DNA from: an uncultured Eubacteriales bacterium
GTDB taxonomy: Bacteria > Bacillota > Clostridia > Oscillospirales > Acutalibacteraceae
Direction: 5' to 3'
Length of the DNA stretch: 19,984 nt
Assembly (NCBI GenBank): GCA_900320415.1
Contig: ONSE01000011.1
Coordinates: 1-19,984, forward strand
Every line of letters begins with the position of its first letter. Position 1 is the first letter of the stretch. The notes below the pieces were generated by a model. That model worked only from the letters and a program-made list of their open reading frames with translations. It did not search any database and had not been told where the DNA came from. A program made the position numbers and the translations under genes. Positions 7,524 to 14,494 of this stretch are shown here, piece by piece.

Positions 7524-8789
7524 TTATTTCGTTTTACCGATATCATGACGGAAGTGCATACCCTCAAAGCTGATTCTCTCAACCGCCGCGTACGCCTTTT
7601 CAAGAGCCTCATCCAGCGTGGGCGCTGTCGCCGTCACACCGAGAACCCTGCCGCCGTTGGTATAGAACTTGCCGTTTTCGTATTTGGTGCCAGCGTGATA
7701 GACCGTCGCGCCTTCTACCTGGCCGTTTTCGTCCATTCCGAACATCTCGATTCCCTTTTTATAGGCAACGGGATAGCCGCCGCTCGCCATGACAACACAG
7801 GCCGCCGCGCCGTCGTACCACTCGATATCCAGATCGGAAAGCGTTCCGTCAATCACAGCCTCACAGATCTCGACCAAATCGGTCTTGAGCCGGGGCAGTA
7901 CCACCTGTGCCTCGGGATCGCCGAAACGCGCGTTGTACTCAATCACCTTGGGTCCGTTGGGCGTGATCATCAGGCCGAAGTAGAGACAGCCCTTAAAGGG
8001 TCTTCCCTCCTGCTTCATCGCCTCGATGGTGGGCTTGAAGATCGTATTCATACACTCCTCGGCAACCTCGTCCGTGTAATACGGGTTGGGGCTGATGGTT
8101 CCCATGCCGCCTGTATTGAGTCCCTCGTCATTGTCATAGGCTCTCTTGTGATCCTTGGAGCTGACCATGGGCTTGACGCAGCTGCCGTCGGTGAACGCCA
8201 GCACGGAAACCTCGGGTCCTGTGAGAAATTCCTCAATAACAATGTTATTGCCCGAATCGCCGAACTGCTTATCCTCCATGATGGACTTGATTGCAGCCAC
8301 GGCGTCGTCGATGGTCTGCGCGATGATCACGCCCTTGCCGAGTGCGAGTCCGTCCGCCTTGACAACAACGGGAACCGTGTTTTCCGCTTTTACATATGCG
8401 ATCGCCTTCGCGGGGTCGTCAAACACCTCGTACTTCGCGGTGGGAATGCCGTACTTCTTCATCAGATTCTTGGAGAACACCTTGGAAGCCTCAATAATCG
8501 CGGCATTGGCGTTGGGGCCGAACGCACGGATTCCCGCCGCCTGAAACGCGTCCACCATGCCGTCCGCGAGCGGATCGTCGGGAGCGACAAAAGCGAGATC
8601 GATCGCGTTTTCCTTGGCAAATTTCACCATGGCATCCTTATCCATGACACCGATATTGACAACCTCCGCGTCGCGGGAGATGCCGCCGTTGCCGGGGGCG
8701 CAGTAGAGCTTGGTGCATTTTGGGCTTTCGAGAAGCTTCTTAATCAGAGCGTGCTCCCTGCCGCCTGAACCAATCATTAAAATATTCAT
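7524..8789 (-). CDS. purD: Phosphoribosylamine-glycine ligase (GAR synthetase)
   Basis: Joins 5-phosphoribosylamine and glycine with ATP to give GAR, the second step of purine synthesis. The 421-residue protein has the usual length and ATP-grasp layout: NILMIGSGGREHAL at the N terminus, VVKADGLALGKGVIIA in the ATP-binding part, EEFLTGPEVS, then KDHKRAYDNDEGLNTGGMG, and the catalytic EYNARFGDPEAQVVLPRL. It is a stand-alone PurD, not fused to PurM or PurN, which are encoded separately upstream. The start ATG 8789 follows AGAGGT at a suitable distance. It is the last gene of the operon, 34 bases after the formyltransferase gene, with a small 5-bp hairpin (8808-8820) in the gap and the operon terminator 20 bases past its stop. 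Confidence 0.97.
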   Translation of the reverse strand: MNILMIGSGGREHALIKKLLESPKCTKLYCAPGNGGISRDAEVVNIGVMDKDAMVKFAKENAIDLAFVAPDDPLADGMVDAFQAAGIRAFGPNANAAIIEASKVFSKNLMKKYGIPTAKYEVFDDPAKAIAYVKAENTVPVVVKADGLALGKGVIIAQTIDDAVAAIKSIMEDKQFGDSGNNIVIEEFLTGPEVSVLAFTDGSCVKPMVSSKDHKRAYDNDEGLNTGGMGTISPNPYYTDEVAEECMNTIFKPTIEAMKQEGRPFKGCLYFGLMITPNGPKVIEYNARFGDPEAQVVLPRLKTDLVEICEAVIDGTLSDLDIEWYDGAAACVVMASGGYPVAYKKGIEMFGMDENGQVEGATVYHAGTKYENGKFYTNGGRVLGVTATAPTLDEALEKAYAAVERISFEGMHFRHDIGKTK

Positions 8790-8823
8790 TCTTTACCTCT
8801 ATTCAATCCTGATCGTCAGGGAA

Positions 8824-10002
8824 TTAGTGATGGAAAAGACGGATGCCGGTGAAGCACATGGTCATGCCGTACTTATCGCAGGTCTCGATCACGTTGTCGT
8901 CGCGGATGGAGCCGCCGGGCTGCGCCACGAACTCTACGCCTGAGCGCTTGGCTCTCTCGATATTGTCTCCGAACGGGAAGAAGGCGTCGGAGCCGAGGGA
9001 AACGCCGCTGAAGGTGGCGAGCCACTCCTTCTTCTCCTCTCTGGTGAGAGGCTCGGGCTTGGTCTTGAAGAACAGCTCCCAGGTGCCGTCCGCGAGAACA
9101 TCCTCATAGTCGTCGGAAATATAAACGTCGATGGTGTTATCCCTGTCGGGACGGCGGATGTTGTCTACAAACGGGAGGTTCATTACCTTCGGATGCTGAC
9201 GGAGGTACCAGATATCCGCCTTATTGCCTGCAAGGCGGGTGCAGTGGATCCTGGACTGCTGACCCGCGCCCACGCCGATCGCCTGACCGCCCTTGGCGTA
9301 GCAAACGGAATTGGACTGGGTGTATTTCAGGGTAATCAGCGCGATCAGAAGGTCGCGCTTGGCCTCCTCGGTGAGGGTCTTGTTCTGTGTGACGATGTTC
9401 TGCATCAGCATCGCCTCGTCAATCACCAGCTCGTTTCTGCCCTGCTCAAAGGTAACGCCGAACACATCCTTGTGCTCGATGGGGTTGGGCTTGTAGCCGG
9501 GATCGATCCTGACGACGTTGTAGCTGCCCTTTCTCTTTGTCTTGAGCACCTCAAGAGCTTCGGGAGTGTAGTCGGGAGCGATGATGCCGTCGGAAACCTC
9601 GCGCTGGAGGAGCTTGGCGGTCTGGACGTCGCAGGTATCGGAGAGCGCTACCCAGTCGCCGTAGGAGGACATTCTGTCCGCGCCGCGCGCCATTGCGTAA
9701 GCGGAAGCGATCGGAGAAAGCTCGAGGTCATCTACAAAATAAATCTTCTTGAGCGTGTCGGAAAGCTCGGTGGCTACCGCAGCGCCCGCAGGGCTGACGT
9801 GCTTGAAGGAAGCCGCTGCGGGAAGTCCCGTCGCCGCCTTCAGCTCACGGACGAGCTGGTAGGAGTTGAACGCGTCGAGAAAGTTGATATAGCCGGGCTT
9901 GCCGTTGAGAACCTCAACAGGCAGGTCGCCGCCGTCCTGCATAAAAACACGCGAGGGCTTCTGATTAGGGTTACAGCCGTACTTTAACATTAATTCATTC
10001 AT
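8824..10002 (-). CDS. purH: AICAR formyltransferase, stand-alone PurH C-terminal domain
   Basis: Transfers the formyl group of 10-formyl-tetrahydrofolate to AICAR, giving FAICAR. The 392-residue product matches only the transformylase half of the bifunctional PurH: it begins MNELMLKYGCNPNQKPSRVF, has the catalytic Lys67-His68 in AAASFKHVSPAGAAV, and later SNSVCYAKGGQAIGVGAGQQ and FFPFGDNIERA; it ends CFTGIRLFHH. The N-terminal IMP cyclohydrolase (MGS-like) domain of about 200 residues is absent, and cyclization is left to PurO just upstream. This stand-alone form has been called PurV in the literature. The start is ATG 10002, with AAGGTGA six bases before it; the open frame runs on to 10251 inside purO, but that part resembles no protein. 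Ten bases separate it from purO. Confidence 0.95.
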   Translation of the reverse strand: MNELMLKYGCNPNQKPSRVFMQDGGDLPVEVLNGKPGYINFLDAFNSYQLVRELKAATGLPAAASFKHVSPAGAAVATELSDTLKKIYFVDDLELSPIASAYAMARGADRMSSYGDWVALSDTCDVQTAKLLQREVSDGIIAPDYTPEALEVLKTKRKGSYNVVRIDPGYKPNPIEHKDVFGVTFEQGRNELVIDEAMLMQNIVTQNKTLTEEAKRDLLIALITLKYTQSNSVCYAKGGQAIGVGAGQQSRIHCTRLAGNKADIWYLRQHPKVMNLPFVDNIRRPDRDNTIDVYISDDYEDVLADGTWELFFKTKPEPLTREEKKEWLATFSGVSLGSDAFFPFGDNIERAKRSGVEFVAQPGGSIRDDNVIETCDKYGMTMCFTGIRLFHH

Positions 10003-10012
10003 GTCGGTCACC

Positions 10013-10729
10013 TTACTTATTTTTATTGATGATTCTGGAGTCCGCCTCACCTGTGGCGATATCGATATAGCGGACAAACAGGGATACCTTGTTATCATTG
10101 TCCAGAGCGTCCCAAACCTTTTCGGCAAAGGCGTCGATATCATCGTTGCCGATTTCCACGAGGGTAGGCTCTCCCTCAAAGCTCGGGAGCGGATTGCCGT
10201 CGCCCATATAGGTGTGGATAAATCTTCCCTTGCCTGCCGGGGGCGCGTCATAGGAGAAGGTGTACCTCTCGCAGCAGTCGGGATCGCCGTCAGCGCTCTT
10301 GAGAATGGACATCGCGTAGTTCATCCTGCCGCCCGAGCACTTTACGATGCCGGAAATACGCGGCGTATAGTTGGGAGCGTCAGGCTCAAACTCACGGGTG
10401 CGCAGCGCCTGCTCAAAGGTGAGCTGCTGGTTCATCAGATCATAGATGGTGTCTGTCTGGTCACCGTTGGTGACGATGGTCTTATTGCCGAGCACACGCA
10501 CGGGAGCATAAATGATCAGCGAGGGATCTACGAGCTTGGAGGGATCGAACGCTTCGGTCTTGATGCCGTCCTCTGTCGCGACAAAAACCCTGTTTCTGCT
10601 GTTTTCGCTTCTGCCCATGATGAAATAGGCGATAACCGCCTTTGCGCCGTCCGCGCTTCTGCCGAGGACAATGCCTCTGCCCGGATAGCTGGTGGAAGCA
10701 ATTTCCTGAGTGAGTGATACCGCTTTCAT
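10013..10729 (-). CDS. purO: Archaeal-type IMP cyclohydrolase (PurO family)
   Basis: Closes the ring of FAICAR to IMP, the last step of the pathway. The 238-residue product carries the PurO-family N terminus, YPGRGIVLG (15-23) and AYFIMGRSENSRNRVF (34-49), then TNGDQTDTIYDLM and APNYTPRISG; it has no resemblance to the cyclohydrolase half of bacterial PurH. PurO was first described in methanogens and also occurs in a number of Clostridia. Its place immediately before the lone formyltransferase gene is strong support, since the two together replace bifunctional PurH. The start ATG 10729 follows GGAGG by six bases. The junction with purN is 12 bases and nearly the same as that between purF and purM. 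Confidence 0.92.
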   Translation of the reverse strand: MKAVSLTQEIASTSYPGRGIVLGRSADGAKAVIAYFIMGRSENSRNRVFVATEDGIKTEAFDPSKLVDPSLIIYAPVRVLGNKTIVTNGDQTDTIYDLMNQQLTFEQALRTREFEPDAPNYTPRISGIVKCSGGRMNYAMSILKSADGDPDCCERYTFSYDAPPAGKGRFIHTYMGDGNPLPSFEGEPTLVEIGNDDIDAFAEKVWDALDNDNKVSLFVRYIDIATGEADSRIINKNK

Positions 10730-10741
10730 ATTTTTCCTCCG

Positions 10742-11368
10742 TTATTCCAGAATTTCGGTGACGTCACCGATTACCTTGATTTTATCGTTGCAGAAAAGAT
10801 TGACCGCCTGCGGAAGGATGTTCCACTCCGCCTGCTCCATCACTCTTCTCTGCAGTATTTCGGGCGTATCGCCCTTTTGTATCTCAACTGCCTTTTGGAG
10901 AATGATGGGACCTCCGTCGCAGATTTCATTGACAAAATGCGCGGTGGCTCCCGTCACCTTGACGCCGCGTCTGAGAACCTCCTCATGGACATGAAGACCG
11001 TAGAAGCCCTCGCCGCAGAAGGACGGGATGAGCGCGGGATGGATGTTGATAATGCGGTTTTCAAACGACTGTATGACCTTTTTGCCCAGGATCGTCATAA
11101 AGCCCGCGAGAACGATCACATCCGCCTGCCTGCTTTTGAGCAGCTCTGTCAGCGCTTCGTCATATTCTTCAAAGGTCGCGAAATCCCTGCGCCTGATGAC
11201 CTCTGTGTCAATTCCGTTTTTCGACGCCCTCTCCAGCGCGTAGGCGTTGGGATTGGACGAAATCACGCAGGTGATCGCGCCGTTAGTGATCCTGCCGCTG
11301 TGCTGCGCGTCTATGAGCGCCTGCAGATTCGTGCCGCCGCCCGAAACCAGAACTACAATATTCTTCAT
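10742..11368 (-). CDS. purN: Phosphoribosylglycinamide formyltransferase (folate-dependent)
   Basis: Formylates GAR to FGAR with 10-formyl-tetrahydrofolate, the third step of purine synthesis. The 208-residue protein has the formyltransferase fold: NIVVLVSGGGTNLQALID at the N terminus (phosphate binding), VLAGFMTIL, the catalytic Asn108 and His110 in NIHPALIPSF, and Asp151 in CDGGPII. The loop PSFCGEGFYGLHVHEE is longer than in E. coli and typical of Gram-positive PurN. The start ATG overlaps the purM stop by one base (TAATG), with AAGGAG 13 bases upstream inside purM, which suggests translational coupling. Confidence 0.96.
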   Translation of the reverse strand: MKNIVVLVSGGGTNLQALIDAQHSGRITNGAITCVISSNPNAYALERASKNGIDTEVIRRRDFATFEEYDEALTELLKSRQADVIVLAGFMTILGKKVIQSFENRIINIHPALIPSFCGEGFYGLHVHEEVLRRGVKVTGATAHFVNEICDGGPIILQKAVEIQKGDTPEILQRRVMEQAEWNILPQAVNLFCNDKIKVIGDVTEILE

Positions 11369-12402
11369 TACGCGAACACAACTCCTTCGCTGCCCTCGAT
11401 AACCTCGCCGAGAACCACGGCGTCCTCCCCGTTCGCCTTCAGCACCTCGAGCGCCTTCTCGGCATCCTCTTTGGCGACAGCCGTCACCATGCCGACGCCC
11501 ATGTTGAAGGTATTGAACATATCATGCTCGGAGATACCTCCCACGCGCTGCATAAGGGTGAAGATCGGGAGCACGGGAATATTTTCTTTGATGATCTTTG
11601 CGGTCATGCCCTCTTTGAGCATTCTGGGAATATTCTCATAGAAGCCGCCGCCCGTGATATGGGAAACCGCCTTGACCTCAACCTCCTTCATCAGAGCGAG
11701 GATGGGCTTGACGTAAATCTTTGTGGGGGTGAGCAGCGCCTCGCCGAGGGGCTTGTCCAGCTCGGGATAGGTGTTGTGAATAGTCTGCTCGTTGATATCA
11801 AAAATCTTTCTCACCAGCGAGAAGCCGTTGGAATGAACACCCGAGGAGCGCAGGCCGATGAGAACATCGCCCGCCTGCAGCCCGGAGCCGTCGATCATCT
11901 TCGGCTTGTCGGCGATGCCTACGCAGAAGCCAGCCACATCGTATTCATCCTCCGGCATCAGTCCGGGATGCTCGGCTGTCTCACCGCCGACAAGAGCGCA
12001 CTCGGACTGCACACAGCCCTCCGCGATACCCTCGACGATCGCCGCGACCTTCTCGGGAATATTCTTGCCGATGGCGATATAATCCAGGAAAAACAGAGGC
12101 TTCGCGCCGCAGCAGATGACGTCGTTGACGCACATGGCGACGGAATCAATGCCGATGGTGTTGTGCTTGTCCAGCAGGAACGCCAGCTTGATTTTGGTGC
12201 CGACGCCGTCGGTACCGCTGATCAGGACAGGCTCCTCCATTCCCGCGAAATCGGGCTTGAACAGTCCGCCAAATCCGCCGATTCCCGAAATCACGCCGTC
12301 GGTTCTGGTGCGGGCGACGTGCTTTTTCATCAGCTCAACCGCCTTATAGCCCGCAGTGATGTCTACGCCTGCCGCCTTGTAACTCTCAGAAAAGCTTTCC
12401 AT
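11368..12402 (-). CDS. purM: Phosphoribosylformylglycinamidine cyclo-ligase (AIR synthetase)
   Basis: Converts FGAM to AIR with ATP, the fifth step of the pathway. The 344-residue product is full length for the family and shows the N-terminal YKAAGVDITAGYKAVELMK, a glycine-rich GIGGFGGLFKPD, the nucleotide-binding SGTDGVGTKIKLAF, DSVAMCVNDVICCGAKPLFF, and the late GGGFYENIPRML. The start ATG 12402 is preceded by GGAGG at six bases. It lies 12 bases after purF, and its stop overlaps the purN start. Confidence 0.97.
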   Translation of the reverse strand: MESFSESYKAAGVDITAGYKAVELMKKHVARTRTDGVISGIGGFGGLFKPDFAGMEEPVLISGTDGVGTKIKLAFLLDKHNTIGIDSVAMCVNDVICCGAKPLFFLDYIAIGKNIPEKVAAIVEGIAEGCVQSECALVGGETAEHPGLMPEDEYDVAGFCVGIADKPKMIDGSGLQAGDVLIGLRSSGVHSNGFSLVRKIFDINEQTIHNTYPELDKPLGEALLTPTKIYVKPILALMKEVEVKAVSHITGGGFYENIPRMLKEGMTAKIIKENIPVLPIFTLMQRVGGISEHDMFNTFNMGVGMVTAVAKEDAEKALEVLKANGEDAVVLGEVIEGSEGVVFA

Positions 12403-12414
12403 AAAAATCCTCCG

Positions 12415-13857
12415 TTATTTCTTATTGATTTTATTCGCGTATTTATCTACAAAGAAGGTAGTGGGAACCTCCGCCGCGTAACGCTCCGTGAAGCAGCCGT
12501 CACAAAGGTCAATGTCCGCGCCCTTCACGCTTTCCCTGAGACTCTCCACACTCAGATAGCCCAGTGAATCGGCTCCGATGGACTCCCGTATCTCCGGTAT
12601 GGTCATCCTCGTGGCGATCAGGTTCTCCTTGTCGCGGATATCAACGCCGAAGTAGCAGGGTGCGACAAAGGGCGGTGAGCTGATGAGGATATGAACCTCC
12701 TTCGCTCCTGCCTCCCGCAGCAGTCTGACGATGTGACGCGTTGTCTCACCTCGGACGATGGAATCGTCAATCACGACGATCCTCTTCCCCTCCACGTTGG
12801 ATTTCAGAGCGGTCAGCTTGGTCTGCATGAGACGCTTTTTCTTCTCCATGCCCGTGCCGGCCTTTCTGCCGATATATTTATTCTTCATGAATCCCATGCC
12901 GAAGGGGATCCCGGAGGCTTTGGCGTATCCCTCTGCAGCGATAATGCCGGAATCAGGCACGCCGCAAACCATATCGGCGTCAATGGGGTATTCCTTATAT
13001 AGCAGCTCTCCCGCTCTGATACGGGATGTGTGAACACTCACGCCGTCGATCACGCTGTCGGGGCGCGCGATATAAACATATTCAAAAATGCAGAGAGAGG
13101 TCTTGTCGCTCTTCTTCTGCTGGAAATAGCTGTGGAAACCGTCCTCGTCAATCACCACCATCTCCCCGGGAGCAACGTCGCGGATAAATTTGCCGCCGAT
13201 GCTGTCGATAACACAGCTTTCCGAGGTGATGATGTAGCTGTTGCTGAGTTTGCCGATACAGAGCGGACGGAAGCCGTACATATCACGGAAGCCGATCAGA
13301 CGCGAGGGCGCGCAGATGACGGTGGAGTACGCCCCCTTGAGCTTATCCATCGCGCGCAGAACCGCGTCCTCCAGGTTGTCCGTGGAGCACCGCTCTGTCG
13401 CGATGACGTAGCCCATCAGCTCCGCGTTGGAATTGGACTGGAAAATCGCGCCGCCGCGCTCCAGTTCCTTGCGGATTTCCGGAAAATTGGTGATGGCGCC
13501 GTTGGCGGAGATGGCGAGAGAGCCCTCCCGGTAGCGCAGCACCAGCGGCTGATTCGCCGCCCTGTCCAAACTCTGATTCGAGGTATAGCGCACATGACCG
13601 ACGGTGATCTTCCCGCTCTTCAGTTTAGCCAGGACCTTCGGAGGAAACACCTCCGAGACCATGCCCAGCTCCTTCACGGTCGAAAAATCGCCGCCGTTGT
13701 TGACGGTGATGCCCGCGCTGATCTGTCCCCTGTGCTGGAGACCGTAGAGCGCGTCGTGGGTAACAGCGATGCTGTCCAGTCCGTCGTTGTTATAAAAACC
13801 AAATACGCCGCATTCGTCCTGCGCCTTGTCGGAACGCGGATTTTCAATACTCTTCAT
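12415..13857 (-). CDS. purF: Amidophosphoribosyltransferase, Fe-S type
   Basis: First committed step: PRPP plus glutamine gives phosphoribosylamine. The 480-residue product starts with a 15-residue propeptide before Cys16 (DECGVFGF), the N-terminal nucleophile exposed by self-cleavage, followed by a class II glutaminase domain (LQHRGQISAGI, GHVRYTSNQS). The phosphoribosyltransferase half has VCGVPDSG and the PRPP loop VVIDDSIVRGETTRHIV. Four cysteines fit the B. subtilis 4Fe-4S ligands: the one in SLCIFEY, the one in VAPCYFG and the pair in DLCDGC; this type is sensitive to oxygen. The start is ATG 13857, sharing its A with the purE stop (TGATG) and preceded by AAGGTGG; an in-frame TTG one codon upstream is unlikely. 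Confidence 0.97.
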   Translation of the reverse strand: MKSIENPRSDKAQDECGVFGFYNNDGLDSIAVTHDALYGLQHRGQISAGITVNNGGDFSTVKELGMVSEVFPPKVLAKLKSGKITVGHVRYTSNQSLDRAANQPLVLRYREGSLAISANGAITNFPEIRKELERGGAIFQSNSNAELMGYVIATERCSTDNLEDAVLRAMDKLKGAYSTVICAPSRLIGFRDMYGFRPLCIGKLSNSYIITSESCVIDSIGGKFIRDVAPGEMVVIDEDGFHSYFQQKKSDKTSLCIFEYVYIARPDSVIDGVSVHTSRIRAGELLYKEYPIDADMVCGVPDSGIIAAEGYAKASGIPFGMGFMKNKYIGRKAGTGMEKKKRLMQTKLTALKSNVEGKRIVVIDDSIVRGETTRHIVRLLREAGAKEVHILISSPPFVAPCYFGVDIRDKENLIATRMTIPEIRESIGADSLGYLSVESLRESVKGADIDLCDGCFTERYAAEVPTTFFVDKYANKINKK

Positions 13858-14354
13858 CAAAGCTCAGCCACCTTAGCCTGCATTGCCTCATCCTTCGCGG
13901 CAACACCCTTTTCCATTTCCAGTTTCATATCCTCCAGCTTCCGCGCGAGAGTCTCGTCGGAGAGCGCGAGCATCTCAACCGCCAGGATCGCGGCGTTAGC
14001 GGCTCCGTCCACCGCCACAGTGGCAACAGGAATACCTGTGGGCATCATCACCGTCGCAAGGAGAGCGTCCATGCCGTCCAGCTGCGCGGACTTGCAGGGA
14101 ATTCCGATAACGGGAAGTATGGTCTTCGCGGCGAGAACGCCCGCGAGGTGCGCCGCCATACCTGCCGCGGCGATGATCACGCCAAATCCGTTCGCCTTCG
14201 CGCCCGCGGAAAACGCGATTGCCGCGTCAGGCGTTCTGTGAGCGCTCATGACATGAACCTCATACGGCACCTCAAACTCCTTGAGCTTTTTGACCGCCTT
14301 GGATACTACAGGAAAATCGCTGTCTGAACCCATGATGATTGCAACCTTTTTCAT
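13857..14354 (-). CDS. purE: N5-CAIR mutase (class I PurE)
   Basis: Rearranges N5-CAIR to CAIR, the step after PurK. The 165-residue product carries AIIMGSDSDFPVV (5-17), SAHRTPD (37-43) and the family core AAAGMAAHLAGVLAA and IPCKS, then ATVMMPTGIPVATVAVDG. The bacterial class I residue pattern suggests that a PurK is encoded elsewhere, since none follows here; the next gene is purF. The start ATG 14354 has AAGGAG seven bases upstream. It is the first gene of the seven-gene operon, about 32 bases after the predicted transcription start. Confidence 0.97.
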   Translation of the reverse strand: MKKVAIIMGSDSDFPVVSKAVKKLKEFEVPYEVHVMSAHRTPDAAIAFSAGAKANGFGVIIAAAGMAAHLAGVLAAKTILPVIGIPCKSAQLDGMDALLATVMMPTGIPVATVAVDGAANAAILAVEMLALSDETLARKLEDMKLEMEKGVAAKDEAMQAKVAEL

Positions 14355-14392
14355 ACCTGACTCCTTAATTACATTTAAATTTTGTCTTATAT

Positions 14393-14421
14393 ATTATATA
14401 TAAAAAACCGATAAATTGCAA
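14393..14421 (-). promoter_or_regulatory. Sigma-A promoter of the purine operon
   Basis: On the minus strand TTGCAA (14416-14421), 17-base spacer, TATAAT (14393-14398), start near 14386. The leader is only about 32 bases, too short for a purine riboswitch or an attenuator, so control, if any, would act at the promoter. Confidence 0.85.
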
Positions 14422-14441
14422 TAGCGTAAAAGAATTATAAC

Positions 14442-14461
14442 ACCGGAAACCTGACCGGAAA
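14442..14461. repeat. Tandem ACCGGAAA direct repeat upstream of the purine promoter
   Basis: ACCGGAAA occurs at 14442-14449 and 14454-14461, a 12-base period, about 20 bases upstream of the -35 box. It could be a regulator site; the second copy overlaps the T tract of the preceding terminator, so chance is possible. I see no clear match to the B. subtilis PurBox. Confidence 0.35.
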
Positions 14462-14489
14462 ACAAAAAGGACAGAATAGCTCTGTCCTT
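14459..14489 (-). terminator. Terminator of the NfeD/SPFH/CmpB operon
   Basis: On the minus strand AAGGACAGA (14481-14489), 5-base loop, TCTGTCCTT (14467-14475), then TTTGTTTT. A perfect 9-bp stem starting six bases past the stop codon of the CmpB-family gene. It separates this operon from the purine promoter. Confidence 0.88.
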
Positions 14490-14494
14490 CGGTA

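Noticed and set aside
8808..8820. Hairpin CCTGA-TCG-TCAGG between purH and purD
   Set aside because: Only five base pairs and no T tract, so not a terminator; transcription into purD is expected.
10003..10251. N-terminal extension of the AICAR formyltransferase frame into purO
   Set aside because: The extension overlaps purO in another frame and looks nothing like an IMP cyclohydrolase domain; the ATG at 10002 has a proper ribosome binding site and matches the family start.
14355..14392. Purine riboswitch ahead of purE
   Set aside because: The leader from the predicted start is only about 32 bases, with no aptamer-like helices.
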